Shown here: piece after piece, positions 10,599 to 21,746 of the stretch
Layout of the letters: each line of letters starts with the position of its first letter
Numbering within the stretch: the stretch's first letter is position 1
NCBI RefSeq assembly: GCF_010015445.1
Contig: NC_053115.1
Span: 5,563,576-5,627,575 of the forward strand
DNA: 64,000 nucleotides
Source of the DNA: Perca fluviatilis
Lineage: Eukaryota > Chordata > Actinopteri > Perciformes > Percidae
Reading direction: 5' to 3'
Translations under genes and position numbers: made by a program
The notes under the pieces: generated by a model
The model's input: the letters and a program-made list of their open reading frames with translations, nothing else
Databases searched by the model: none
What the model was told of the DNA's origin: nothing

Positions 10599-10658
10599 AT
10601 CTGTTACGCTCATGACTGAGCGTAACAGATTTGTGTGTCTCTCCGCACACACAAATCT
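10599..10658. repeat. Two adjoining perfect hairpins
   Basis: Hairpin 1 has 14-bp arms (10599-10612 and 10617-10630) and a 4-base loop. Hairpin 2 has 12-bp arms (10627-10638 and 10647-10658) and an 8-base loop. The two share AGAT at 10627-10630, so only one can fully form at a time. Function is unknown; it may be remnants of transposon ends. Confidence 0.85.
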
Positions 10659-13146
10659 AATTCTGCTCTTACTAATCTTCAAGTGCTTATACAGTAGATG
10701 AATCATTCTATTCTTTCAAGTGTCTCTTCCCTTCATCTCCTCACTTTTGCTGTGAAAAGGAGGACAGCTCTGCAGCAGATGCAGTACACCAGTGTGTGAC
10801 AGCCAATGCTTATTTTCCTGCCATCCATATGAAATTGCAGAGCTGTTTTCTCTCTCTTTTTGGGCTTTCACTGTAAATTCATGCGCATAGATCAGAAGGC
10901 TATCTGGCCCTGGCTCTGTGGGCTAAAATTGTTGTCCAGGCCTGCCAATCTAATCCGGGCCACACTACTTGTTGTATGGGAAGAGTAATGAGCAGATTCT
11001 TGGCGGATGCTGGGAGCATGCCAGAGGCAAATCTGCCCTCCATGTGTCTCTCCAAGCATGAACACTGTGAACAGGGAGACTCCAAAAGTTTCCCAAGTGC
11101 ACTGAGGGGTTGTGGACACAAGGGAACATTAAATAGAGTTTGAGACATTTTTGAATACAGTAAGAAGCTATTGCTGCATTATGAGATTCTCTTGGGGGGA
11201 GTATAAAATATACTAAGGAGTAACTTACAGTATATATATATATATATGCCTTTAAAACCTGAAGCTAATAGTGATATATTTTGTATTGTGGCAGATATAA
11301 TATGGTAGTATTTAAAAGAACATGAAATGCCAAAATGTTCAACAAGTATTACATTTTTTGTTCCAAAACCTTCATAATCCACAAATTGAAAATGTAGACC
11401 ATCATTGACCATTAAAACTCACAAGAGAACCATATTGATTGCCTTTTTTTAACAACTCTCTTTAAAGTACAGTAACCTGAAGAGATTTTGCCTACAATTG
11501 AGACTAGAGCAATGCTGTGATGAGAGTGCCCCCTCCTTATTTGTTTTGCACTTTTTACAGTCTATGGTTGTGCATAAGGACACATTTTGAGGCATGCAGG
11601 TGACGTATTATACATTACTGCTGGCAGATTCAAGCAATTATAAAAAAATATATATATATACTTGCATCCAAAACTACATGTTTGGGTAGTCATAGAAAAA
11701 TAGTCAAGGTTTGAATCCATGTTTCAGAGAGATAAGTTGATGATGACACACCACACCTAAGTATAGTTCATATTAAATGAAAAAAAATAAATCTTTATTG
11801 AACATTCAAATTAATAGAAAATGTAAAATAAACAGCATTGATGGGCTGTCACACAAAATCTAATTATATGACAGCTTGTTCTTGAATAATTCCCATGTAT
11901 TAGCATATAAAAGGAATGCAGGGCTGTTTTTACCCTCACACATACAATAAAACCAGTGGCTCCCACATATGATGACAGAGCTGCAATCATGCGAACATGG
12001 GAATATGTTTTGAATGCACTGCTGGGGAGCCTGAGGTTGGATTTGACGTGCGCTGGATGTGATTGATTGTGTTGTTATGGCTAAGGACTGTCTTCCGGCC
12101 GCCTCCGGGACCCTTTTCGATCCATCCACTGTCTGTTTGTACTGCTGCTCGTAAATTTTACAGCCCGTGCTGGAACCTACTGGGAGCTTAAACAATTGCT
12201 TTATTGATGAATTTCTCTCATACAAGGAAGAGCACCACACCACGCTTGCATGGGACTTTTCAACACACCAAAATTAATACTGCTGCTCTTTATTTTCTTA
12301 TTTTAATTTAAATCTGATAAGTGAAGGGTGGTTCTGTTGGTGAGGATTGCCCTTGAAAATGTTTTACTGGTGTTTTTTTATTTACTGCTTTTTTCCCTTG
12401 GTCTCTAAAAATGAAATGGAGATTAGATGGAGAGGTGAAATAATGGTTTATGTTGTTTACAAGGTCTAAGTTTGTTCATTACCTTCCCTGTGGAGAAATA
12501 AATGTAAAACTGTAACATTAAACAAATAGAGCCTTTGGGATTTGCATTAGAGGCTCAAGATTGTTATAAAAGTAACCTTAGACTTTGACATCGCTCTTAG
12601 GAAACATAATTTACAGTTATTCCAGGGAGCAGTGCTACTCTGATGTACAGTAGGTGTTGTACGTGAGTGAGAAAGCGAGAGAGAGGTACAGTTTACAGTG
12701 TGTGTGATACTATTTATAGGTGCTGAAAGGCAGTGAGGGGATATTATTAGTTAGTGGGAGGGATTACTGGTGTTAATAGTCGTGTGCTACTAACCTATAT
12801 GAGAGAGCTAGGAAGATATAGTAAGTCATTACAAACAGTATCTTTAAATGGACACCGTATCAAGCCCCGTTACAGTAACCTTTTGGAACCAGTGAATCAA
12901 CAAAGTACTGGCTACTTTTAAAGAATAAATATTGCAAGGAAAACAAGTTTAATTCTTGCCAGGATCAGCTCCAGGTTCCTGGTGAGTCAACTGGGGGTTG
13001 GGGAAATGGAGTACTGAAATATTTATCAGAGTGTTGCATATTCAGCTGAGGGTCCTTTGTGTGTGCTCATGTGATCTTTCACAACACGTTCACAAATTAA
13101 ATATTTATCGAATTTAAATAAAAGGCGAGTGCCGGGTCTCGTGGTA
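10659..13146. other. Gene-free interval with small AT repeats
   Basis: Nearly 2.5 kb without a supportable exon. Short (TA)n tracts occur near 11233-11248 and 11645-11660. Short minus-strand ORFs at 10892-11148 and 11860-12243 have no domain or splice support. A fragment near 12956-12990 resembles a LINE-tail motif but is too short to call. Confidence 0.4.
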
Positions 13147-13203
13147 GCGTGTGTGTGTGTGTAAATGTGTGTATGTATTGTGTGTGTGTGTGTGTGTGTG
13201 TGT
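13147..13203. repeat. (TG)n microsatellite, interrupted
   Basis: Two TG runs separated by AAATG and TATG interruptions, about 57 bases in total. Confidence 0.9.
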
Positions 13204-13806
13204 CTGAGTGCGTGAGGGGAGAAGCGAGTCGTGTACTATCAGGGATGGTTGGTGTGAAGTCCCGGGAGGTGGGGGTGTGTTGAGCCTGTCAGGATGGAGA
13301 TATGAGACTCACCTCCCTATCTACTCATTCACAGAGACTGGAATCAGCCTCAGCAACCAGTGCGCTGTGGCTACTGAGACAAAAAAAACACTGTGTCTGA
13401 CCTAATGCTGCAGTATGCCACTACACACAGTTATATATGGAAACAAATGGCTTCCCAACAGGAAAATACATGTACATTATCACATTTTTGTTTACATTTT
13501 TGTCATTTCTGATTCTCAGAACTGATTGGATACAACACCATCATACATTTTATCTAATTGGTATTAGATGGTTAAAAAAAAAATCAGTTGTGGCTTCTAC
13601 TGCGTAATCTTTATTGATGTACTACCATAAAAAAAAAAAAGGTAGCACCCTAACTTTTATGTACATACGACTACTTTTGTAACATTCCGAAACAGACAGT
13701 TGTTTCCAATCAACGCCATTGGTGCGTGCACAATGTGTTGGTAGAAAACAAACGGGAATGGCTGAGAGCTTATGAGAAGATCAACACGTGAAGTCGTTTT
13801 TGTGTC
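13204..13806. other. Intergenic, no gene seen
   Basis: Contains short A-runs near 13575 and 13629. No coding signature. Confidence 0.4.
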
Positions 13807-14280
13807 TTAGGGTGCTTTCACACCTATAGGTCGGTAGAGTTGGTGTTATCGGGTGAAGTTGTAACATTGTCGCATTTTACATTTGGTTCGTTTAGCGTTC
13901 ATAACCGCAATTTGTCAAGCGCACCAAATTAAGCTCAGCATTAGTTCGTGCAGGACACGGTTATCATTCCTATCAGACGCACACCAATCACAGTCATTCT
14001 CACATCAAGTCGGTGCTTTTTAATACAAGTCCCTCCTCACTGATCCCTGCTACACTGACGCTGCTTCGCTTACTACTGACGCTGCTGGCAATGCTTTGCC
14101 TCCACCACCCCTGCCTCCACCTTCCTAGTTCAGAGTCTAGGAACATCTCAAAGTTTGAAATGGTTTTCAAAGTCTTTCTTTTCGCTCACTCTTTTATACC
14201 CTGGGTTCAGGGAGCATTATCAAGAGCAGAAAAATGGAAATACAGCATAACTGTATTTCCATTTGTTGCAATGAATGGTT
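13807..14280. repeat. DNA-transposon-like fragment with GGGTGCTTTCACACC end
   Basis: A sharp CpG-rich start, GGGTGCTTTCACACCTATAG, resembles terminal repeats of dispersed fish DNA elements and matches the right end of the repeat at 2034-2160. No matching right terminus or target duplication was found, so it is probably truncated. No transposase is visible. Confidence 0.4.
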
Positions 14281-14519
14281 AAATCTATGATGAGAGCGTT
14301 CCTGACTGAAACATTGTAAACAGATGTGACAAGGTTGGAACAGTCGCTGGTCTATTGGACAGAATAGTGAGTGAAACTCGCCAACACTTCCTGGTCTCAG
14401 AAATAATGCAGCAACACAAAAATGTATAACGTCTTGGGTTTTCTGGTTTTGCTTTAGTGTTTGTAATATTTTAGAAGAAGGGCAAACAATATGAGCATCT
14501 TACAAGACAGCGAGTGAAA

Positions 14520-14800
14520 GAGAGGGTAGTCTCGCTTGCCAGATCTATCTCCACAGCGCTGCAGAGTAAGGTCTGGCCCCTCCACACATACACTTCTAGA
14601 TTGGAGAAAAAAAACATGCTGGGTTGTTTGCATTTCTTTAAACCAATCACAATTGTCTCGGGTGGCGCTAAGCTCCGGAGGCAGCGACGTTGTATCTGGA
14701 AATTGGTCTCGGGAAGGAACTTGTTTTGGTGGAATATTTGCACCCCGCAAAAGAAAACGCTACATAACATATTAAATGAAGTTTCAACTGTTCGCAGAAT
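14520..14800. repeat. Dispersed-repeat-like fragment
   Basis: The segment starts GTAGTCTCGCTTGCCAGATC and has even, CpG-bearing composition on an AT-rich background. It resembles a fish interspersed DNA repeat from memory. The ORFs on both strands (14454-14836) overlap each other and are not real genes. The opposite end could be near 15760-15840 (ACATCTGGCAG..CCAGACTAAGG), but this is unproven. Confidence 0.4.
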
Positions 14801-15844
14801 ACAGTAATGTGAGCTATTTAAATTAGCTGGATACAAGGTTTAACATAATTTGCTTTTATCAGTGTATCGCACATAGACAGTTAAATAAATGACAAAGTGA
14901 CGCCGTTGTTTTCAACGGAGACCAGTGAAGTATATTAGAAGCATTGAGCGTTGAGCGTTAAGCATTACTGCACAGCCTCCAACTGAACTTGAAGCCGTAG
15001 ATGTGACGTGAGCAACCTGTCTGAAAGTTGGAAGTCTTCTGGTAGCTGTGCCAAGAGAAATCTCAATCATTCCCAATCTTACAGAGACGGAGAGCGTAGG
15101 TATATGTAAGGAGATAACATAGGCACAGGCTAATTATTGCTAACCAAAATGCTAGTTAACATTAGTAATTAAACTTAAACAGCTAATGTAAGTAGAAACT
15201 GCCTGTGAGCTTTTCCCGGACTGTACGGTAATTTGTCTTGTATGCGACAGAAAGTTGCGTGGTTATGACACAATCGTTAGCCTATTTTTTACAAAAATAG
15301 CCATAACATGAGGTACAAGGTAATGGAGCCTTTTATACATTGTCGTGTTTCTTTGGAAATAAACAATGGACAAATAGAGTCCTTAAAAGCTTCAGATGTA
15401 AAGTTATTTGCTGTCAAAGTGACGCCAAAATGAATGGCAGTCAATGGAATGCTAACCGGGGGTATGTGCTAGGTAGCATCAAAATGGCACCATAGGAGGT
15501 ACGCTTTGTAGAGGCTGGCTTACCCCCTTGGTATCGCAGTGTGTATTTTGTTAATAGCAAATTCCCCGCCAAATGGTCTCAAAACGTTCCAGTTAGAGAG
15601 TAAATGCTGTAAACATATTCTTTGTAGATCTTTACATTATTCTCCGAAAGATCCAAGCCGGCCTGCCTTGTTGCAAGATCCAAATTTTCTTCTCAACTTG
15701 ACATTTTCAGCGAATAGCTCGAAGCTTGTTAATGTTTCCCAAAACCTACATAGTTTTGCAAGGCGAGGGACATCTGGCAGAAGATACGGCGGCGGCGATT
15801 TTCCGGTAAATGAATTGTCGTCGATCCAGACTAAGGAGAGGACG
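14801..15844. other. Intergenic, no gene seen
   Basis: No exon is recognisable. It may be the interior of a longer degenerate element bounded by 14520 and 15844. Confidence 0.35.
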
Positions 15845-15920
15845 GGCCCTGATGAATAGAATAGAATCTTAATTGTCATTGTTTCACAACAACGAAACAC
15901 AATTTAGTAGCTCTCAGTTT
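15845..15920 (-). mobile_element. Retroposon 3' tail, minus strand
   Basis: On the minus strand the sequence ends CAATGACAATTAAGATTC followed by TATTC repeats. This is a common 3' tail of fish LINE or SINE copies. Only the tail is identifiable. Confidence 0.5.
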
Positions 15921-16326
15921 GACAGTATGAATAACAAACAGACAAAAATATAAAATAGCAAAATTTGAATAGTGAAATATAAAAAGATAAGGTGGCACTA
16001 TTAACATGTACAAGGTTATTGCATTACAGACTTGAGGTTTATTGTACATACGTCTTATAGAGGGAGGAGGTGGAGAGGAGGAGGGTTTGTGCATTTGACT
16101 GAATGGAAAAGCTGTGTTTTAAAAGAAAGTTTGTTGAAAGAAAGAGTAATTGATAGTAGGTTATGGATTTGAAAGTTATCATCTCTTAATTGTAATGTGT
16201 AATGTGTGCAGGGTTGAAATTGCAGGCAAGTAACTGCACTGTTTTGGTTCACTTCCTATATTTGGTTCGGACTGCAGTAAACCAAAATGTAGTTCACATG
16301 GAAGCAAGACCAAGACCTAGTTTTCA
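15921..16326. other. Unassigned; possible split DNA element at the right edge
   Basis: Mostly AT-rich. From about 16231 the text TTGGTTCACTTCC..TTTGGTTCGGACTGC resembles the interior of a DNA transposon. It seems to continue after the SINE at 16489-16545 (AGCGGACCAGAGTTTG), so the SINE may have landed in it. Confidence 0.35.
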
Positions 16327-16488
16327 TTTTTTTGGGCACTTCTGCCTTTATTCGATAGGAAAGCTGAGATATGAAAGTGGAGAGGGGGGGGGGGAGCATA
16401 AAAATCATCACAGGTTGGATTTGAACCCTGGACCTTCTGCATTGAGGAATAAACCTCCTCCTGCTCTACCAACTGAGCTAACCGGCCA
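16327..16488 (-). mobile_element. tRNA-derived SINE
   Basis: The minus strand begins GGCCGGTTAGCTCAGTTGG, containing an RNA polymerase III A box (about 16463-16480). A B box, GGTCCAGGGTTCAAATCC, follows at about 16415-16432. A non-tRNA body then runs to a T-rich boundary near 16327. The flanks carry an approximate 13-bp duplication (AAGACCTAGTTTT and AAGACCTCAGTTT), as expected for LINE-driven insertion. The same family occurs at 38918-39092. The tRNA head cannot form a full acceptor stem, so it is not a tRNA gene. Confidence 0.8.
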
Positions 16489-16755
16489 CAAGACCTCAGT
16501 TTCAAGCGGACCAGAGTTTGTTTGTTTGGTCTGCAAAAAAATAAATACTATTTTTAAATCCTGCTAACACAATTTATGAGTGACGCTTTGCCTGTTTACT
16601 GCAGTCATCTAATATTAATTTGTCAGTTCCGTCTGTGTGAAGTCATTAAGTGCATTAAGATGGTCTTGGAGTCCACTTTAATTGTCATTCACAAAAAGGA
16701 TAATATTTCAAAACAAATAATTTAACTGCTTATAGAACTAAATATATAATCCTGA

Positions 16756-17054
16756 CATGTTAATAAAGAAGTTCAAATAAGGTAAAGTCCGCACAAGAGT
16801 TAAATGCTCCAAAAAAATATTTAATAGTGCAAAATCATGCACACGTTTCAGCCCAAAATTTGGCCTTCCACACACCTGAGGCACACAACATTTTGGCCCA
16901 AAATGCTGTATGCCTGACTCTGTACTATTAAATATTTGTTTCGGAGCATTTAACTGTTGTGCGGACTTTACCTTATTTGAACATTTACTTTTTTGTCCTG
17001 CACCAGCAACTACATGTGCACAAAATAGTTTTTTTAACCATGTTAATAAAGAAG
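16756..17054. mobile_element. Foldback insertion with 16-bp direct flanks
   Basis: A perfect 16-bp direct repeat, CATGTTAATAAAGAAG, lies at 16756-16771 and 17039-17054. Between them, arms of about 56 bp (16771 to about 16828 and about 16925 to 16982) are inverted repeats starting GTTCAAATAAGGTAAAGTCC, with few mismatches. The centre contains two CCCAAAAT motifs. A 16-bp duplication is too long for most DNA transposons and fits target-primed retroposition, yet the body is palindromic. The class is therefore unclear. Confidence 0.75.
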
Positions 17055-17786
17055 AACATATATGATTATCATAGTAAAAAGAAACAATAGATAAACATTT
17101 GACTTACCTCTCCTCTTTATATAACATGCGCTTGTTCCTCTGCCCTCCATTTTGGATGGAAAGAAATAGGAAATTCCCAGCATCCCAGCCATGTGATAAC
17201 ATGACTGAAATGATACAGCAGGGATAAACAGACTAGCTCCAAAGAGTAAAAGGAGATGCATGCTGCAAACCAAATGTTAACTACAGAGGACACTCTTTCA
17301 TATATCAATAAACTATGATGACATTGCCCCCCCGCCGCTGTGCACGCATCTGACATTGTTTGTGAACGTGAAACCTGTCTTCATGGCAATCACGCCCACT
17401 TCACACTGTAGCCAAGCCAAACTTTTCAAACCCTCTCTTTTTATGCCTCATACAACTATTTCTGTCCCTTTTTGTGCACACAAACATCTTTAATGTCTTA
17501 GAGTAGAGACTGAAAGTGTGCGTCAATCTTTGTCACCAAACTTTGAGCGTTTGGAACAGCTAGAGTACTTTTGCCTAGAGACGTGATCCTATTGACGCGC
17601 CGTAGAACTACTCTGTCTCAAGCCTATCCAAGCAAAGCTCATGTTAGCAACATTTCTGACAAATATTGCTGTTCTATTACTGAGTCAGTTCAATGACTTT
17701 ATGGCTCCTCTCTACTCTAACTGTTACACCATGCTTTAGCATGTCACAGATAAACATAAGGAACACTGTACCTTACCAGCAGACAT
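17055..17786. other. Intergenic, no gene seen
   Basis: Minus-strand ORFs at 17043-17356 have hydrophobic stretches but no homology I can name and no splice support. Confidence 0.4.
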
Positions 17787-18235
17787 TAGTGGTGGGCGGA
17801 TCAATCCAAATATCATAAATAATGTCACTGCCAACGTTGGTATTGATATTGATCAATGCCAGTGTAATGAGATCAATACTTTAGTTTCAGTTTCTCTCCC
17901 GTATGCACTGTTGCGGTTTTAGTCAAAGAGGCGACCTGACTGCCTTTGTCTGTGACAGTGTGCCGCTCCTGTCACAGCGCAGAGCAGGCACACTTTCCTC
18001 CTCCTCCCCCCTCTTGTGATTTGATGTTGTACCGTCACATGACTCAGCGGCGCCAGGCAAACAAGAAGAATGGCAGAGAGGAAAAGGAGCGTCGTGGGGC
18101 TATATTTTCAGGCCGAAAATGAAACAACGGCATGCTGTATAATTTGTAAAAAGGCTGTAAGATACAGCAGTAACACAACAAGTTTATACAAGTATATGGA
18201 AATTCTGTCCTGGGGTTTAATTTATTAATAATCCA
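17787..18235 (+). mobile_element. hAT element, 5' part with BED-finger exon
   Basis: The left end TAGTGGTGGGCGGATCAATCC is a hAT-type terminus. The element then has about 280 bases of leader and the N-terminal BED zinc-finger ORF (18070-18228). The transposase core and right end are missing, so this is a 5' fragment. Confidence 0.7.
18070..18228 (+). pseudogene. hAT transposase N-terminus, BED zinc finger with lost histidines
   Basis: The 52-residue frame starts MAERKRSVVGLYFQ and continues through ACCIICKKAV, which supplies the Cys-x2-Cys half of a BED finger. The second half should read LHxHL in this family but here reads LYKYM. Both zinc-binding histidines are thus tyrosines, each explicable by one C-to-T change. 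BED fingers bind the transposon ends. This one cannot hold zinc normally, and the frame stops soon after at TAA. Confidence 0.7.
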
Positions 18236-18420
18236 AAGGTAAAATCACAAAAACACTAGCTTAGAAATCCAGACGGACCCTAGCGGCAGCAAATTTAATT
18301 TGCAGCCAGGGGGGTCAGGCCAATCACATCATACACACATTATATTACGTGTTTGCGTGGGTTTCCTCCAGGTGCTCCGGTTTCTTCCCACCATAAAGAC
18401 ATGCATGCTAGGCAACTAGG
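18236..18420. repeat. Two short dispersed-repeat fragments
   Basis: At 18270-18320, CCCTAGCGGCAGCAAATTTAATTTGCAGCC resembles a fish DNA-repeat core (quoted only in part: GCAGCAAATTTAATTTGC is itself palindromic). At 18349-18415, GCGTGGGTTTCCTCC and ACATGCATGCTAGG match a motif seen in 3' regions of fish LINEs. Both are truncated. Confidence 0.4.
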
Positions 18421-19273
18421 ACTACAGTTGAAAATTAGCCGACTGGCTAACACTGGCGCATTTACAGAAATGTTCATTAATGTGCGTTGTTCTTATCAAA
18501 TAAATAAAATAAAAATAAATGCCACAGTTAGTGGGCATAAGCTATACAAATGAGTGAAATAAACATTGGATTCCTACATCCTGTTAAGAACCAATGAGAA
18601 TCCAAAGTACTTTAGGTAAATACGGTTTGGTTCTCCCCAGCTTGCTGCTAATTTCTAAGGGCAAGATGTCAGTGTGCTACCTCCTCGCTAATGACACAAC
18701 TAGGTATCAGGTTTAATGCTTTAAAACACATTCAAATGTCCCAATGCAGCAGGGACACTTTAATCACAGCATGTTCAGATCACATCCTTTCTACTGTGGC
18801 AGATATGTTATTTAGTTTTCAAGCATATGCACATTAACGTCATGTCTTGAAGTTACCTTCAAAGCATAACGAGCATGAATACAGCTTTTCACCGTTCCTG
18901 GGGTAAACCTGAAGTATGCCATGGGTCAGCACATGCTGTGAGGAGACCAACTGGATAGAAAGGGGCCAGGTTCTGCTTTAACAATGGCACCATGAGCGGA
19001 GCCGACCCACTGCGACAGAGACATCAAAAATGAGCCAAAACATAATTAACATTGAAATAGTCAGCATGTGGGGGTCTTTTATGTGCAAAATAATACCTCA
19101 TCAACATCAACAACAGTTATGTCAACCTGAGGTTTTGCCTCTATTGATGAGCGCGACCCAGCACGGAGCACACCGTAAATCACTGTATGATCCCTCTGAG
19201 GCTTAAATTGGCTTCTCTTTTCTGAGAATATAATGCATGGTTATGAATAGTTATGAATAACAAATAGGCTCGA
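18421..19273. other. Intergenic, no feature seen
   Basis: No exon, terminal repeat or tandem array that I can support. Confidence 0.4.
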
Positions 19274-19586
19274 TGGTGTTTTAAGCCCCCAACGTCGACT
19301 TCAAGGCAGCGCTGCAAACCGTCGACTTCAAGGCACCTAACCTTAAACCTAAAACTGCTTTTAATATCTGGCTTTCTTTTAAACAGCTTTTATATAACCT
19401 AACCCTGCTTTTTAAGGAGGTTTTGAAGTGTTTTATTCACACCAGTGGTCCCCTTGTGCCCGTGCCCCTCGCAGCGCCCATTCCAGGCATTGCGTTTTAA
19501 CCCAAACCTAACCCTAACCATTGCCTAATCCTAATGCCTTCCAGGCAGCGCTGCCTGGAAGACGACAGTGGGGGCTTAAAACACCA
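19274..19586. mobile_element. MITE, 313 bp, about 42-bp inverted ends
   Basis: The left end, TGGTGTTTTAAGCCCCC onward through TTCAAGGCAGCGCTGC, is the reverse complement of the right end, with about 6 mismatches over 42 bases. The interior holds several CCTAACC stretches and no ORF. No target duplication is evident. The superfamily is not assigned. Confidence 0.8.
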
Positions 19587-21216
19587 AACACCAACAAATA
19601 GTGTATTCTCAGGTACATTTTCTTTACATATCCAAAAGCAGCACTTTCATTTTATTACTGATGCAGCGCCAGAGAAAATTCTTGTTGACAAGGACAGCCT
19701 AGCGAGAGGAAATTGATCTCCTGGGAAGGGGAGTTTCAGAACAGCTTTGTCTTGAAAATGTAGCACCAGTTCATTAAAGGTTAATGGTGCATAGGTGATA
19801 AGTTTTATCCACCTCCTCTCTTCTGGACTAATGGTGCTCTGCTCGCATGTTGACATTTCCTAGATAGGCTGGAGTTTGAGTCTTTGGACAAAGTGTGAAG
19901 GGTTTTGCTGGTGGCCAATGCAGAAAGTTCTTTTCAGGGAAATGCCAAAAGTTCTCAGAAAACAGGATATACAACTCAATACAGCTGTGCTCTCGTCTCA
20001 CCAGACATGTCAGTAAATCTTCTTGTATTGCAAGGATAAATCTAAGACACTATGATGTGTTTATAACCCTGTGTCTCAGCTTGCTCCAGGCAGTAGCACT
20101 GGTTGTCATATACTGTCTCAATCCTGAGAGTTAGACATTCTTGATCTGAGACATATGTCTTAAAAATGTAAATTTTTTTAAATAATAAAGATTATAAAAT
20201 AGCTTTCCCACTGGGCATTAGACATTTGTTGGGAGGAGAAACCTTTCATATTTCAACAACTGCATTGGCAATCATTACAAAGAAAAATGTTAATAACTTA
20301 GATAGATTTGTAATGTATAACTCATGGAAGCAATATGTTTTCTGGAAGTAGTTGGGGCCACTGCACCATTTATTTAAAGCGTTTTAAAATGGAAAGTGGT
20401 GACAGATAGGAGATTAGAGTGCTTATATATTAGCTCCGGAGGGAAGTGACTGCAGTTAACACTCCTGGCCACCGGCCAGTGTGATCCAACTTATCTTTTA
20501 TAAAGGGAGAGTTTGAAACTTCTGTGCACTAATATCAACTCCAGCCATAGAAATGTGTGCTCTGTAAAATGTGACAGCCAATAAAACTATGCTCAAACTG
20601 CAATAAACTTAACTAGTTTCTCCTACTTACTGACCAATCACTAAGCATTATTATCTTTCATTTCATTCCCGCATGGTTGACTACATGAATTACACATAAA
20701 TAATATTTTGAAATGTCTCTTGGTAGCTTTTATATGTTTGTATCAATGATTGACATTTCGTTTAAGAGTATCTTTGAATGTGTTTGTTATTTTTTTTTTA
20801 CCTAACCAATTAGTAGTAGAGTGACATATTTGTACGTCTGTTGATATTTCAGTATGTGTTCTGAGTCTGAGTTTAGACTCTGAGGAGTAAGATTTTTGTC
20901 ATTTGGCTTTGAGCTGTGCTTGAGGGTGTTATAAAAACACCTACCACCATTTGGGATTGTCTCATCCAGTCCGTGGATTAAAGGATAACCCTAACCCTAA
21001 CCCCATGGGGTAACATGTCCCTCTTTGATGCCAGGATACAGGGGTCGCCTCCCGTCTCTGACCTCCAATTACAACATAAACCACAACCACTGTGCCAGGT
21101 TACTTTCACACTGGTTTTCCCCCTCCTACTACTTGCAATAACTAACCACCTTTGTGTTATCATGTAGTGATACTGTATGTGTGATATCATGTGGACTGTG
21201 CTTTAAAACACTCTAA
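19587..21216. other. Intergenic, no gene seen
   Basis: AT-rich interval of 1.6 kb. Short ORFs at 19647-19856 and 19895-20134 show no domain. A three-unit CCCTAA-like run near 20988 is too short to be telomeric. Confidence 0.4.
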
Positions 21217-21420
21217 GGGCGCTGACACACCAGGCCGATTATTGGCCGTTAGACAGTCTGGCGAGGTCAGTGACTTAAATTTGTTCAGTGTGTCCCGTGC
21301 AGTCGTCCGTCTGGGGGGCTGTCGGCGTTCATTTTGGCCGACCTGACATGTTCGGTCGGCGGCAGGGCTGTCGGGACTCACCCGGAAACGGGGATCGGAA
21401 TGAGGTGAGTAGAGTCTCTC
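21217..21420. repeat. GC-rich DNA-repeat fragment
   Basis: The text from GGGCGCTGACACACCAGGCC to about CGGAATGAGG is sharply GC- and CpG-rich on an AT-rich background. It contains inverted GGCCGA/TCGGCC motifs (GGCCGATTATTGGCC, TTTTGGCCGACC). It resembles a non-coding fish DNA transposon from memory. Ends are not confirmed. Confidence 0.4.
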
Positions 21421-21746
21421 AAAATCTGACGAAAATCTTTTAAACTGAACTTTGTTGAGCTGAAATGAAGACAGATTCAGCAACTGCACGGCCTATTTCA
21501 TGTTTCAGTGAACTATTTTAGTACAGTATGAGATCATATTCTGAACGGCCGCCATGACAGTCTGGCTTTGAATTTCCAGAGAAAACAAACCCATGTGACG
21601 CGTTCATGCAATCAGCTGCTGGTTTTTATTTCTTGGGCAACATTACAGATTACACATCACTGGAGCCAGGTTTTTTTCTGTGTGTATTTGTTGCAAGCTG
21701 CACAAAGTTTTCTTTGCCAATAGTTAAAATGTTGTAAACGTTAACC

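Noticed and set aside
14454..14836. Overlapping ORFs on both strands
   Set aside because: Mutually overlapping open frames in a dispersed-repeat fragment, with no recognisable protein.
16412..16488. tRNA-like A and B boxes (also at 39011-39092)
   Set aside because: No acceptor stem or proper cloverleaf spacing. Both sit in repeated SINE bodies, so they are SINE heads, not tRNA genes.
20985..21001. Telomere-like CCCTAA repeats
   Set aside because: Only about three units and not at a chromosome end. The CCTAACC text inside 19274-19586 is likewise MITE interior.
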